This document shows, in pieces, positions 1-6,487 of a stretch of 7,888 bases of DNA. Source of the stretch: Gammaproteobacteria bacterium (GTDB lineage Bacteria; Pseudomonadota; Gammaproteobacteria; UBA9214); contig JAOTTU010000091.1 in assembly GCA_029864225.1 (NCBI GenBank), positions 1-7,888 of the forward strand, read 5' to 3'. The stretch's first letter is position 1; every line of letters begins with the position of its first letter. The notes below the pieces were generated by a model, which had not been told where the DNA came from, did no database searches, and saw nothing but the letters and a program-made list of their open reading frames with translations. The position numbers and the translations under genes were made by a program.

Positions 1-96
1 GCCGCCGCCACCGCCACCGCAGCCACCGAGCAGGGCGAGCAGCAGGCAGGCGATGCCGCGGGTAAACCGGGAGGGCAGGGGATTAAACGGGTGCAT
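1..96 (-). CDS. Lipoprotein, N-terminal fragment (runs off window)
   Basis: Only the first 32 codons are inside the window; the gene continues past base 1. The visible part is a lipoprotein signal peptide: a short basic n-region (Arg10, Arg13), a hydrophobic stretch of Leu/Ala at residues 15-23, and the lipobox LGGC with the lipidated Cys at residue 26. A run of glycines follows, probably a flexible linker. Gly at position +2, not Asp, suggests sorting to the outer membrane. The ATG start is supported by a strong ribosome binding site, GAGGTAG at 110-104, seven bases upstream. The gene has its own perfect sigma-54 promoter about 57 bases upstream of the start, so it starts a separate transcription unit co-regulated with the EPS operon. 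The function of the mature protein cannot be judged; a role in EPS or surface assembly is inference from context only. Confidence 0.8.
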   Translation of the reverse strand, partial: MHPFNPLPSRFTRGIACLLLALLGGCGGGGGG

Positions 97-152
97 GATG
101 GGTCTACCTCGTGGGTTGCCGACGCCGGGTGCGGCGCCCTTCCCGTGTATTT

Positions 153-168
153 AGCAAGGCCCGTGCCA
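153..168 (-). promoter_or_regulatory. Sigma-54 (-24/-12) promoter for the lipoprotein gene
   Basis: On the minus strand this reads TGGCACGGGCCTTGCT, which matches the RpoN consensus TGGCACRNNNNTTGCW at every defined position. The GG and GC doublets are separated by the required ten bases. The predicted transcription start is near 142, giving a leader of about 46 bases that includes the GAGGTAG ribosome binding site. The promoter lies in non-coding DNA, in the right orientation for the lipoprotein gene, with a repeat-containing candidate enhancer 120-150 bases upstream. A perfect match so placed is unlikely to be chance. Confidence 0.88.
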
Positions 169-197
169 GACCGGAATAATATTTATTTAATTATTAT

Positions 198-210
198 AAA
201 CATTTAGATA
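198..210 (-). promoter_or_regulatory. Possible IHF-binding site in AT-rich spacer
   Basis: The minus strand reads TATCTAAATGTTT, which fits the IHF consensus WATCAANNNNTTR with two mismatches. It sits inside a markedly AT-rich stretch (about 175-232) in otherwise GC-rich DNA. It lies about 55-70 bases upstream of the predicted sigma-54 start, between promoter and candidate enhancer, where IHF usually bends DNA for sigma-54 activators. The AT-rich bend is more credible than the exact site. Confidence 0.3.
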
Positions 211-258
211 TGAGCTATTCAGAGAAATGACATAAGGTAGAGTCGGGCCGGGTCACAG

Positions 259-310
259 GCAGGCTGCAAACCCGGTTGCGCTGCGCTTTGCAGACTGCAA
301 ACGCCGGTTG
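259..310. repeat. Tandem imperfect direct repeat, candidate enhancer (UAS)
   Basis: Two copies, at 259-278 and 290-310, share GCAGRCTGCAAAC followed by CCGGTTG. They differ by one substitution and one inserted G. The copies are about 31 bases apart, close to three DNA helical turns, so bound proteins would sit on the same face. Both lie between the polymerase stop codon and the lipoprotein promoter. Their centres are about 121 and 152 bases upstream of the predicted start, the usual distance for an upstream activating sequence of a sigma-54 activator. Confidence 0.65.
287..301. promoter_or_regulatory. Palindromic candidate activator site TTTGCA-N3-TGCAAA
   Basis: A perfect dyad with 6-base arms and a 3-base centre (TTTGCA GAC TGCAAA) lies inside the upstream copy of the direct repeat. 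The other copy keeps GCA-N3-TGCAAA (258-270 region) but loses the outer left arm. The same core GCA-N3-TGC flanked by T and A runs recurs at 4741-4759 ahead of the other sigma-54 promoter, which suggests that one dimeric regulator reads both. Confidence 0.55.
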
Positions 311-312
311 CT

Positions 313-1611
313 TCAGGTCGCGGAGCGGGTCACGGAGGCACTGGTCAGGGGGTTCCGCAGGGGTTGCTTGTGGGCGATGCCGAGCAGCACCAGGCCGGGC
401 CAGAACAGATAGGCGAGGATCTCCAGGTTCTCGCCGAAGGTGTAGAGGAACAGCAGCATGATTACGGCCAGCCCGAGCCGGGCCTCCCGGCTGGCCTGTG
501 CCTTCAGGATCAAATCGACAAAACTCCAGGCCAGCGGGATGGCCAGCGCGAGAAAGCCGACGGCGCCCTTCACGAACAGCAGACCGTACCAGCTATGGTG
601 AGAGCCGATGGGCATGTACTCCACCAGGTGTGGCCCCTTCTCGATGATCCCGTGACCCCACCACGGGGCCTCGTCGCGCCAGCGATCGACCGCGATGCGC
701 CCCAGCGTTTCGCGCACCCGACTGGATCCGATACGCGCGGTGCGGAACCGCTCACTGATGTCACCGAACAGGTTGACCAGTTGCGGGGCGAACAGGCCAG
801 CCGCGACCGACACACCCCCGGCCAGGTAGAGCGCCCAGGAACGGATCAGCACGCTGAGGCCCCAGCTGGCCAGCGGTATCACGGTCATCACCACCAGTGC
901 CAGGCGGGACTTGCTGGCCAGCACCATGGCGATGCTCCCGAGGATGCCGACCCAGAACCAGAAGCGGTTTTTCTCGTGCAGCGCGCACAGCAGGTAGATG
1001 TTGGCCACGAGACCCAGGGCCGGTGCCCAGGGCGCAAACAGGTACCAGCGTACACCGCCGTCGTGGCTGACATTGTAGAGGGAGACCTTGAAGAATTCCG
1101 GGGCCGGTCCCCCGACCAGTTTCACGGGGGACACGTACAGGTCCTGGGGCAGGTGCAGCAACCAGGCGATCACCAGCAGGGGCAGCAGGATCAGGGTCTG
1201 CAGGCAGACGATCGCCGCCGCCCGATAAATGATTTCGGGTCGGATATTCAGACAGCCTATCAGCGGGAAGATCGCCATCAGGGCCCAGCCCTTGGCCCAG
1301 CCGATGCTCGACTTGAGGGTCTTGGCCAGGCCGAGTCCCCAGTCCATGTGCCCGATCAACAGGGCGATCTCCATAACCAGCATGGCGATGACCCAGATCC
1401 ATACCGCCAGTGGGATGTGAATACGCTCCTGTGCGGGCGTTGCCACGTTCTGGTACCAGAGCTTTTTCAGCAGGTAGAACACCAGCACCCAGCCCAACAC
1501 CGGTGCCATGACATAGAGGCCACCGACCAGGTAGAAGCCGTAGGTACCGGTGATGCCGTACCAGATCAGGCGTTCTTCAAGATTTTGTGGAGTAAGGGTT
1601 TGCGTATCCAC
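313..1611 (-). CDS. Wzy/O-antigen-ligase-like polysaccharide polymerase
   Basis: This is a multispanning inner-membrane protein of 432 residues, the usual size for Wzy polymerases and WaaL-type ligases, with about ten hydrophobic segments. The Wzy_C-like signature is visible. An SR-containing segment, ASKSRLAL, is near residues 232-239. A large presumed periplasmic loop at about 282-340 contains several Arg, WWGHG (317-321) and GSHHSW (336-341), and a further membrane helix follows. Such proteins join lipid-linked repeat units, or transfer glycan chains, on the outer face of the inner membrane. As the last gene of an operon with export and co-polymerase genes, polymerisation of the EPS repeat unit is the better guess; ligase is the alternative. 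The start is a GTG inside the 3' end of the preceding gene, a 46-base overlap, without a clear ribosome binding site. This suggests translational coupling and leaves the exact start uncertain. Confidence 0.82.
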   Translation of the reverse strand: MDTQTLTPQNLEERLIWYGITGTYGFYLVGGLYVMAPVLGWVLVFYLLKKLWYQNVATPAQERIHIPLAVWIWVIAMLVMEIALLIGHMDWGLGLAKTLKSSIGWAKGWALMAIFPLIGCLNIRPEIIYRAAAIVCLQTLILLPLLVIAWLLHLPQDLYVSPVKLVGGPAPEFFKVSLYNVSHDGGVRWYLFAPWAPALGLVANIYLLCALHEKNRFWFWVGILGSIAMVLASKSRLALVVMTVIPLASWGLSVLIRSWALYLAGGVSVAAGLFAPQLVNLFGDISERFRTARIGSSRVRETLGRIAVDRWRDEAPWWGHGIIEKGPHLVEYMPIGSHHSWYGLLFVKGAVGFLALAIPLAWSFVDLILKAQASREARLGLAVIMLLFLYTFGENLEILAYLFWPGLVLLGIAHKQPLRNPLTSASVTRSAT

Positions 1612-2981
1612 ATCAGCACCAGGCCGGTAAGGACGAACAGGGAGCCGGTCAGCGCGCCGGCAATCACCAGAAGTGTGTTGGGGGAGGTAGGTTTCTCCGG
1701 CAGGGTCGGCAGGTCCAGCAATTGCACCAGGGGATACGACACGTAGATGTCCGACTTGCCGGTGTCGACGCGCGCCAGTGCGGAGCTGAACACCGCCTCG
1801 GCGACCTGGTGGTCTCTTTTCAGGTCGTCAAGTATTGCCGCATTACCGGTCAGGTCGTTGAGTTTCTTCTGCATCTCCGTGATGAGTCGCAGCAGTTCGT
1901 TGAATTTTTCCTCCAGCCCCATGCGTCGGGCATCCAGGTTGATCAGGTTCTCGAACAGGGCGTTGCGCGTGGTATCGCCCTCCAGCTGTAGCAGTTCGAT
2001 GAGTTCATCGTTGCGCCCCTGGATCAGGGCATCGATGCGCTGCTGCATGGTCCGGCGTGTTGCCGCCAGGCGTGATTTTTCCTTGTGCACCTCGGGGTGC
2101 TTGTCACCCCACTTGTTGGCGTAGCTGTTGAGCAGCAGCCGGGACTCGCTGTATTCGTCGAGGCTGTTCTGGAACAGCCGGTCATTCTGCAGGATCAGGG
2201 CATCACCTGCCTGCTGTGCTGTCAGGCCGAGGTTGGCGGCCAGCCGCTGCACCTGACCGCGCATCTCTTCCAGGTCTGCCTTCACCCTGGCGCGTTCCAG
2301 GTACAGCTGTTCGATCGACAGCGTCAGTTGTTCGAACTGCCCGCTGGCGACAATGTCAGACTGCGACTGGTGTTTCAGCAAGGCATTGCGCGCCTGGTCG
2401 AGTTTTATCCGGAAACCCTGCAACATATTGTCGAAACCGGTCTCACGCTGCTGAATCTCGTCCGTGCGCAGGCGTTCCAGCAGTTCCAGCAGGGTTTCGT
2501 TGAGGGCGCGTGCCTTGGCGCGGGCGATGTCCGGCTCGGATCCCGTCATGCTGAGATAGATCAGCGAAGTCTGGTCGACAAGCTTGATACGCGGTTTGCC
2601 GAATTCCTTCGCTGTCATGTCGAGTTTCTCCGCGGCGGCCAGGATAACCCCGTCGCTGGAGACCAGTTCCTTGTAATTGACCTGGGGGCTGATGCTGGGG
2701 CTGCCGTAGGGCGAGGCCGCGATGGTCGATGCCTGGCCGATGTCCGCCAGGTTGATGCTGGACCCGGCGCCCTTGCCTGGCAGGATCAGCGTCCACTTGC
2801 TGGTGTAGCTGGGCGTGGCGAGCATCAGGTAGGCGATGGCCGGCAGCCACACGCAGGCCAGCGCGATAACGCTGATCGTGACATAGCGCGGGCCACGCCG
2901 CCGGTTGCGGTGGCTCCAGAGCTGCAGGCGTCTGAGACGGGGGATGCCGTGCAGGCTCCCGGTGGCGGGCGCTTTGTCCAT
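1566..2981 (-). CDS. Wzz/GNVR-type polysaccharide co-polymerase (chain-length regulator), no kinase domain
   Basis: This inner-membrane polysaccharide co-polymerase has 471 residues. The architecture is typical: an Arg-rich cytoplasmic N-terminus (15-32), a first membrane helix (about 33-55), and a Wzz-like periplasmic head (about 58-150). A long coiled-coil-rich region (about 160-400) includes GDKHPEV at 292-298, a motif of the GNVR/GumC group. A Pro-rich segment (LPEKPTSPN, 427-435) leads into the second membrane helix (about 436-458). The protein ends 13 residues after that helix, so there is no fused BY-kinase domain. Partners would be the Wzy-like polymerase and the Wza-like channel, controlling chain length and linking synthesis to export. 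The start ATG lies one base after the preceding stop codon (TGA-C-ATG), implying translational coupling. The family call is firm; the specific glycan is unknown. Confidence 0.88.
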   Translation of the reverse strand: MDKAPATGSLHGIPRLRRLQLWSHRNRRRGPRYVTISVIALACVWLPAIAYLMLATPSYTSKWTLILPGKGAGSSINLADIGQASTIAASPYGSPSISPQVNYKELVSSDGVILAAAEKLDMTAKEFGKPRIKLVDQTSLIYLSMTGSEPDIARAKARALNETLLELLERLRTDEIQQRETGFDNMLQGFRIKLDQARNALLKHQSQSDIVASGQFEQLTLSIEQLYLERARVKADLEEMRGQVQRLAANLGLTAQQAGDALILQNDRLFQNSLDEYSESRLLLNSYANKWGDKHPEVHKEKSRLAATRRTMQQRIDALIQGRNDELIELLQLEGDTTRNALFENLINLDARRMGLEEKFNELLRLITEMQKKLNDLTGNAAILDDLKRDHQVAEAVFSSALARVDTGKSDIYVSYPLVQLLDLPTLPEKPTSPNTLLVIAGALTGSLFVLTGLVLMWIRKPLLHKILKNA

Positions 2982-2982
2982 G

Positions 2983-4206
2983 TCAGTCCAGCAGCTTATC
3001 CAGTATCAATGCGGGGCTGAGCATGACGCTGATCAGTTTGGCGATGTCGCCGGCGTTGGTGGCACCCGAGTCGTAACAGGCGATGCCGTCGTTGGGCATC
3101 AGGTAGGGATTGATATCGGGGTGGTTCGCGTTCCTGATCAGTTCATCGATCGCCCGCTCGCGTGTCAGGATTTCACCGCTGCGGCGGTCGGTGGTGACCA
3201 GTACGGCTCTCCGCGAGGCGTTGGTGGACTGGATACCCCCGATACAGTTGGCGGCGATCAGCCCGCGCAACAGGCGGGTGCCGTAGGGCATGCTGCGTGC
3301 GATCTTGTTGATGGCGGATTCGGCATTGCTGTTGGCCGGTACGGTGAGGTTCGATATGAACACATCGAAGCCGGGCGGCGTGACCTGGGAGGGTCGCATC
3401 AGTGCGTCCTGCAGGTAGCCGGCCGAGGGCACCACGACCCGGTCGCCAGCGACCAGCGGCACGTCTGTGAAGGGTGCCCCCGACAGGACGCCGGACAGGT
3501 CATATGTCAGGTGTTCGCCATAGCGTATCAGCTGGACACGGGCGATATCGGCGTCGGGGCGTACCCCGCCTGCGCGGCGCAACGCCGAGGTCAGGAAGCG
3601 ATCCGTGGGGTAGTCACCGGTCTGCTGGGTGATCTGGTAGGCCCTGGTTTCCACCAGGCGGTCGTTGGTCAGGATGCGTCCCGGGGCGAACACGGCGCCC
3701 GATACCAGCACCCGGACCGGCGCCCATTGCAGGATCTTCACGCTGACCTGGACAAAGTCGGGCCTGAAGATTTTTTCCTCCACCAGCGCCCGTGCCAGGT
3801 CCTGCTCCACCCGGGCCGCAGTCCGGCCCGCGGCCGGCAGCGGATTCAGAAACGGGAGATGCAGGTTGCCGTCGAGGTCGATCTCGAACATGCCGCTGAA
3901 CGGTTCCCCGTCGGTGACCAGCACGCGCAACCGGTCGCCCGGAGACAACGGCAGCGCCGTGCGTGCCGGCCGGATCAGGTCGGCAACGGGCGTACGGCCG
4001 GCCTCGCTGTCCAGCTGTGCCTGGCGAATCAGGGCGTCGAGCCCGGCCGCCGGATGTTCCCTGACGGGTTCCCGGTCGGCCGCGTCGGGTTGATAGGACA
4101 GCGGTGTCATTGCGCAACCCGACAGCATGAGCAGACACAGGCCAGGCAGCATGCACCGCCAGCGTCGTTGCGCGGGGTCTCGTGGGCGGGTCGGTAGATG
4201 CCACAT
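2983..4206 (-). CDS. Wza-like outer-membrane polysaccharide export lipoprotein
   Basis: A 407-residue OMA-family export protein. It has a lipoprotein signal peptide with lipobox LSGC and Cys31; Ala at +2 favours the outer membrane. A Poly_export domain (about 86-157) starts LSPGDRLRV, followed by a first SLBB-like domain (about 163-260). A further C-terminal region (about 305-380) includes NPYLMPNDGIACYDS. The last 25 residues (about 383-405) could form the hydrophobic or amphipathic helix that crosses the outer membrane. Its expected role is to form the periplasm-spanning channel through which the polymer leaves, working with the Wzz-like protein encoded next. It begins 22 bases after the STAS gene with a GGAAG ribosome binding site eight bases before the ATG. 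The next gene starts one base after its stop codon. Confidence 0.9.
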   Translation of the reverse strand: MWHLPTRPRDPAQRRWRCMLPGLCLLMLSGCAMTPLSYQPDAADREPVREHPAAGLDALIRQAQLDSEAGRTPVADLIRPARTALPLSPGDRLRVLVTDGEPFSGMFEIDLDGNLHLPFLNPLPAAGRTAARVEQDLARALVEEKIFRPDFVQVSVKILQWAPVRVLVSGAVFAPGRILTNDRLVETRAYQITQQTGDYPTDRFLTSALRRAGGVRPDADIARVQLIRYGEHLTYDLSGVLSGAPFTDVPLVAGDRVVVPSAGYLQDALMRPSQVTPPGFDVFISNLTVPANSNAESAINKIARSMPYGTRLLRGLIAANCIGGIQSTNASRRAVLVTTDRRSGEILTRERAIDELIRNANHPDINPYLMPNDGIACYDSGATNAGDIAKLISVMLSPALILDKLLD

Positions 4207-4228
4207 GTCCGGGTCTTCCGTGCCGGGC

Positions 4229-4567
4229 TCAGGCGGTCAGCGCCTCGATGGCGCCTTCCTCGCTGTCACACACGTTGAACACGTTCAGCAACTGGGTCAG
4301 TTCGAACAGGGTCCTGACGGTGTCGTTCATGTGGATCAGGCAGATATCGCCTTGGCGTTTCCGGGCGGCTTGCAGGCTGTTGACCAGGGTTGCCAGGCCA
4401 CTGGAATCGATGAACTCCATGTCGCGCAGATCGAGGATCAGCCGGGCGCTGCTTTGCTTGATAATCCGCCTGAGGTTGTTGCGTACTTCGCCCGCATCGA
4501 CCATTACCAGACGTGCGGGCATCTTGACGATGTCTACCGATCCAACAGTGCGGTGTTCAAGGTTCAT
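4229..4567 (-). CDS. STAS-domain anti-sigma-factor antagonist (SypA/SpoIIAA-like)
   Basis: A single STAS domain of 112 residues, the size of SpoIIAA/RsbV. The phosphorylation motif is clear: DLRDMEFIDSSGLATL at about 46-61, where Ser55 aligns with Ser58 of Bacillus SpoIIAA. The reading frame is open further upstream, to an ATG at 4684. The ATG at 4567 is chosen because GGAG lies seven bases before it, the domain starts there, and the longer start lies upstream of the sigma-54 promoter's predicted transcription start (about 4634). As a switch protein it would be phosphorylated by the RsbW-like kinase (4851-5252) and dephosphorylated by the PP2C protein (6488-7663). The unphosphorylated form would bind a target. 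It is first in the EPS export operon, like SypA in the Vibrio fischeri syp locus. The target, a sigma factor or a biosynthetic enzyme, is not visible here. Confidence 0.9.
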   Translation of the reverse strand: MNLEHRTVGSVDIVKMPARLVMVDAGEVRNNLRRIIKQSSARLILDLRDMEFIDSSGLATLVNSLQAARKRQGDICLIHMNDTVRTLFELTQLLNVFNVCDSEEGAIEALTA

Positions 4568-4644
4568 AACGGGACTCCATGGTTGTTTCCGGGACGCTGT
4601 CGCCGGTTTGTTTGCCATACACACAGTCGTGCTTTCAGGGTAAC

Positions 4645-4660
4645 TGCAATATGCTTGCCA
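4645..4660 (-). promoter_or_regulatory. Sigma-54 promoter of the STAS-export-polymerase operon
   Basis: On the minus strand this reads TGGCAAGCATATTGCA. It matches TGGCACRNNNNTTGCW with a single deviation (A for C at the last base of the -24 box) and keeps the invariant GG-N10-GC. The predicted start is near 4634, giving a leader of about 67 bases before the STAS ATG. It is in the intergenic gap, correctly oriented, with dyads 96 and 116 bases upstream of the start that could serve as activator sites. Confidence 0.82.
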
Positions 4661-4678
4661 ATGTTGAAAGGCAAGCAA

Positions 4679-4691
4679 AAACAACGTGTTA
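4679..4691 (+). promoter_or_regulatory. Possible IHF-binding site between enhancer and promoter
   Basis: The plus strand reads AAACAACGTGTTA, one mismatch from WATCAANNNNTTR, and it overlaps a short A-tract (4677-4681), a common IHF flanking feature. Its centre is about 51 bases upstream of the predicted sigma-54 start, between the promoter and the dyads at 4723-4759. That is the usual position for IHF-assisted looping. The consensus is loose, so this is a candidate only. Confidence 0.4.
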
Positions 4692-4722
4692 GGAAATTGC
4701 CTTGGTAGCGCGGGCGACGCTG

Positions 4723-4737
4723 TTTGCGAAATGCAGT
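4723..4737. promoter_or_regulatory. Degenerate second activator half-site pair
   Basis: TTTGCG AAA TGCAGT resembles the perfect dyad TTTGCA-N3-TGCAAA at 287-301 in nine of twelve arm positions. Its centre is 20 bases (two helical turns) from the perfect dyad at 4741-4759, and about 96 bases upstream of the predicted start. Paired sites of unequal quality are common for sigma-54 activators, but this one is weak alone. Confidence 0.4.
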
Positions 4738-4740
4738 GGT

Positions 4741-4759
4741 TTTTAGCAGTTTGCTAAAA
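4741..4759. promoter_or_regulatory. Perfect palindrome, candidate activator-binding site (UAS)
   Basis: TTTTAGCA GTT TGCTAAAA is a perfect dyad with 8-base arms and a 3-base centre. It shares the GCA-N3-TGC core and flanking T/A runs with the dyad at 287-301. Its centre is about 116 bases upstream of the predicted sigma-54 start, an ideal enhancer position. No T-run follows the hairpin on the minus strand, so it is not a convincing terminator for the gene ending at 4851. Confidence 0.6.
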
Positions 4760-4850
4760 GGCGCGGGTGGATTGACCGCTGACGGTCGTGCAGCCGCCAA
4801 CAGTTTGTGTGTTAACCGCAGGCCGGGGCGGGGTTATAGCGGGTGGGATG

Positions 4851-5252
4851 TCAGGGTTTCAGGTGGCGGGTCAGGCGCAGCCGGTTGCAGTCGCCATCAC
4901 GTTGGTAGTCCACGGCATCCAGCCACTGGCGCATAATGAACCAGCCACGGCCCTGCTCGGCATCGCTGGCCGGCGGGGCGCCGTCGGGTTCCCCGGCCAG
5001 GGCATCGCCCCAGTCGCGGATCTCGACGTTGATCCGGTTGCTGGCCTGTGTCCAGCGCAATTCCACCGGGCACCCCGGCTGCCTGTTGTAAGCATGCTCG
5101 ATGACATTATTGACGCCTTCCACTACCGCACACGTCAGCTGGTAGGTCTCCTGTTCGGTCAGTCCGGACGCGCGGCAGTGTTCCTCCAGCACGCTGATGA
5201 CGGCATCGACCTGGCGTGCATCGCTGTCGATCCGGAGTATGGCTGTCTTCAT
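4851..5252 (-). CDS. RsbW/SpoIIAB-like anti-sigma serine kinase (HATPase_c)
   Basis: A single GHKL-type ATPase domain of 133 residues, the size of stand-alone RsbW/SpoIIAB proteins. The N box is VVEGVNNVIEHAY (43-55), with catalytic Glu45 and Mg-ligand Asn49. The G1 box is DWGD (80-83) and the G2 box is GRGWFIM (101-107). These proteins phosphorylate a serine on a STAS antagonist; the obvious substrate is Ser55 of the STAS protein encoded next. It starts 27 bases after the nucleotidyltransferase stop and is last in the unit with the PP2C regulator. The ribosome binding site is weak, so it may be made at low level or by coupling. In SypE and HsbR such a domain is fused to receiver and phosphatase domains; here it is separate. 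Whether it also binds a sigma factor cannot be seen. Confidence 0.88.
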   Translation of the reverse strand: MKTAILRIDSDARQVDAVISVLEEHCRASGLTEQETYQLTCAVVEGVNNVIEHAYNRQPGCPVELRWTQASNRINVEIRDWGDALAGEPDGAPPASDAEQGRGWFIMRQWLDAVDYQRDGDCNRLRLTRHLKP

Positions 5253-5279
5253 GGTGTCATAACCGCTCTGAACGCTTGG

Positions 5280-6437
5280 TCAGGCGACCCGGCTTGCCAG
5301 CTTGACCAGCAGGTGCTGGGCGGCATCGAATTCCAGTTGCTGGCGGGCATCGCCGATCAGCCAGCCCAGCTGGGCCTGGTCACAGTCGACGAAGACACCG
5401 TCGGGCTGAATGCAGTGGCCGTCAATGACCAGCTTCCGATCCAGCCGCGCCACGCTGCTCAGGTAGGTGTAGTCCCCCAGGATGCATTCGCTGATGCGGG
5501 CCCCGGGTTCGATGACCGAGTTGGCGCCGATCACCGTCGGGCCCTGGATCTCGACACCATCGCCAATACTGCAGCCACTGCCGATGTACACCGCCCCGTG
5601 CAGGGTGACCGCGCGGCGCCGCATGCGGATGTTGCTGCCGCAGCGGATGCCGGTTTCGATCTCCCGGCCGGGCAGGCGGTAGCCGTGGAATTCTCCTTTC
5701 AGCAGCTTGCTCGTGGCTGCCCAATAGTCGTTGATGGAACCGATGTCGAGCCATTGGAAGGGGAGGGTGACGCCATAGAACGGCAGTTGCTTCTCCACCA
5801 GGTCGGGAAACAGTTGGCTGCCGATATCGTATGCGATCCCGGCCGGGATGTGATCGAAGATTTCCGGTTCGAAGATATAGATACCGGTGTTGATAGTGGT
5901 GGACACGGCCTCACCGGGCGCGGGTTTTTCCTGGAACCGCCGGATCCTCCCCCGCGCATCGGTGGCGACCACGCCGTACTTGCTGACCTGCCCGGCGGGG
6001 ACGTCCCGCATCACTATGGTGGCGAGTGCACGTGCCTCGCGATGAAACTGAAGCGCAGCGCCGATGTCCAGATCGACCAGGGCGTCGCCGCACATCACGA
6101 CGAAGGTCTCGTCGAAGAACCCGGAAAAATCCTGGATCTTGCGCATACCGCCCGCCGAGCCAAGTGCAGAGGCCTGGATGCGGCCATCCTTGATATGGCC
6201 CTCGAAGGAATAGGAAAGCGAGACGCCCCAGCGTTCGCCGTCGCGGAAATAGTCCTCGATCAGCGGTGCCAGATGACTGGTGTTGATCACGATATCGTCG
6301 ATACCCTGGCGGCCGAGCAGTTCGATGATCGATTCCAGTACCGGTTTGTTGATCAGCGGCAACATGGGCTTGGGGGTTGTCAGGGTGATCGGTCGGGCAC
6401 GGGTGCCCTGTCCGGCCGCCAGTATCATCGCTTTCAT
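5280..6437 (-). CDS. NDP-sugar nucleotidyltransferase with C-terminal beta-helix (mannose-1-phosphate guanylyltransferase-like)
   Basis: A cytoplasmic sugar-1-phosphate nucleotidyltransferase of 385 residues. The N-terminal Rossmann-like domain (1-240) has the nucleotide-binding signature LAAGQGTR (6-13) with TPKPMLP (21-27). It also has the metal-binding region CGDALVD (116-122), FQEKP (168-172), NTGIYIFEP (183-191) and WLDIGS (229-234). A left-handed beta-helix with hexapeptide-like repeats follows at about 260-345 (for example YIGSGCSIGDGVEI). A tail of about 40 residues (346-385) follows that I do not recognise. It would activate a sugar phosphate, probably mannose or glucose type, to feed EPS synthesis; the base and sugar cannot be assigned from sequence alone. 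A strong AAAGGAG site (6451-6445) precedes the ATG by seven bases. The gene lies 50 bases after the PP2C regulator and 27 before the kinase. Confidence 0.88.
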   Translation of the reverse strand: MKAMILAAGQGTRARPITLTTPKPMLPLINKPVLESIIELLGRQGIDDIVINTSHLAPLIEDYFRDGERWGVSLSYSFEGHIKDGRIQASALGSAGGMRKIQDFSGFFDETFVVMCGDALVDLDIGAALQFHREARALATIVMRDVPAGQVSKYGVVATDARGRIRRFQEKPAPGEAVSTTINTGIYIFEPEIFDHIPAGIAYDIGSQLFPDLVEKQLPFYGVTLPFQWLDIGSINDYWAATSKLLKGEFHGYRLPGREIETGIRCGSNIRMRRRAVTLHGAVYIGSGCSIGDGVEIQGPTVIGANSVIEPGARISECILGDYTYLSSVARLDRKLVIDGHCIQPDGVFVDCDQAQLGWLIGDARQQLEFDAAQHLLVKLASRVA

Positions 6438-6487
6438 GACGGTGCTCCTTTGTCAGCTATCTGTTGAGGGGATATGCCCGGTGATGC

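Noticed and set aside
1494..1512. TGGCAC-containing sigma-54-like match on the minus strand
   Set aside because: It lies inside the polymerase coding region, and the -12 element lacks the required GC (TTGG).
364..1746. Long plus-strand open frame of 460 codons opposite the polymerase gene
   Set aside because: It is antisense to a clear membrane protein and rich in Gln, Asp, Gly and Pro without recognisable domains. It looks like a GC-rich mirror of codon bias. The plus-strand frames at 2085-3020, 2905-4197 and 4788-6467 are rejected on the same grounds.
4774..4787. Dyad GACCG-CTGA-CGGTC downstream of the kinase gene
   Set aside because: The arms are five bases in GC-rich DNA, there is no T-run and no second copy, and it has no clear relation to the promoter geometry.
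4564..4800. 78-codon minus-strand frame in the gap between kinase and STAS genes
   Set aside because: It spans the predicted promoter and activator sites, has no ribosome binding site or recognisable domain, and runs into the STAS start.
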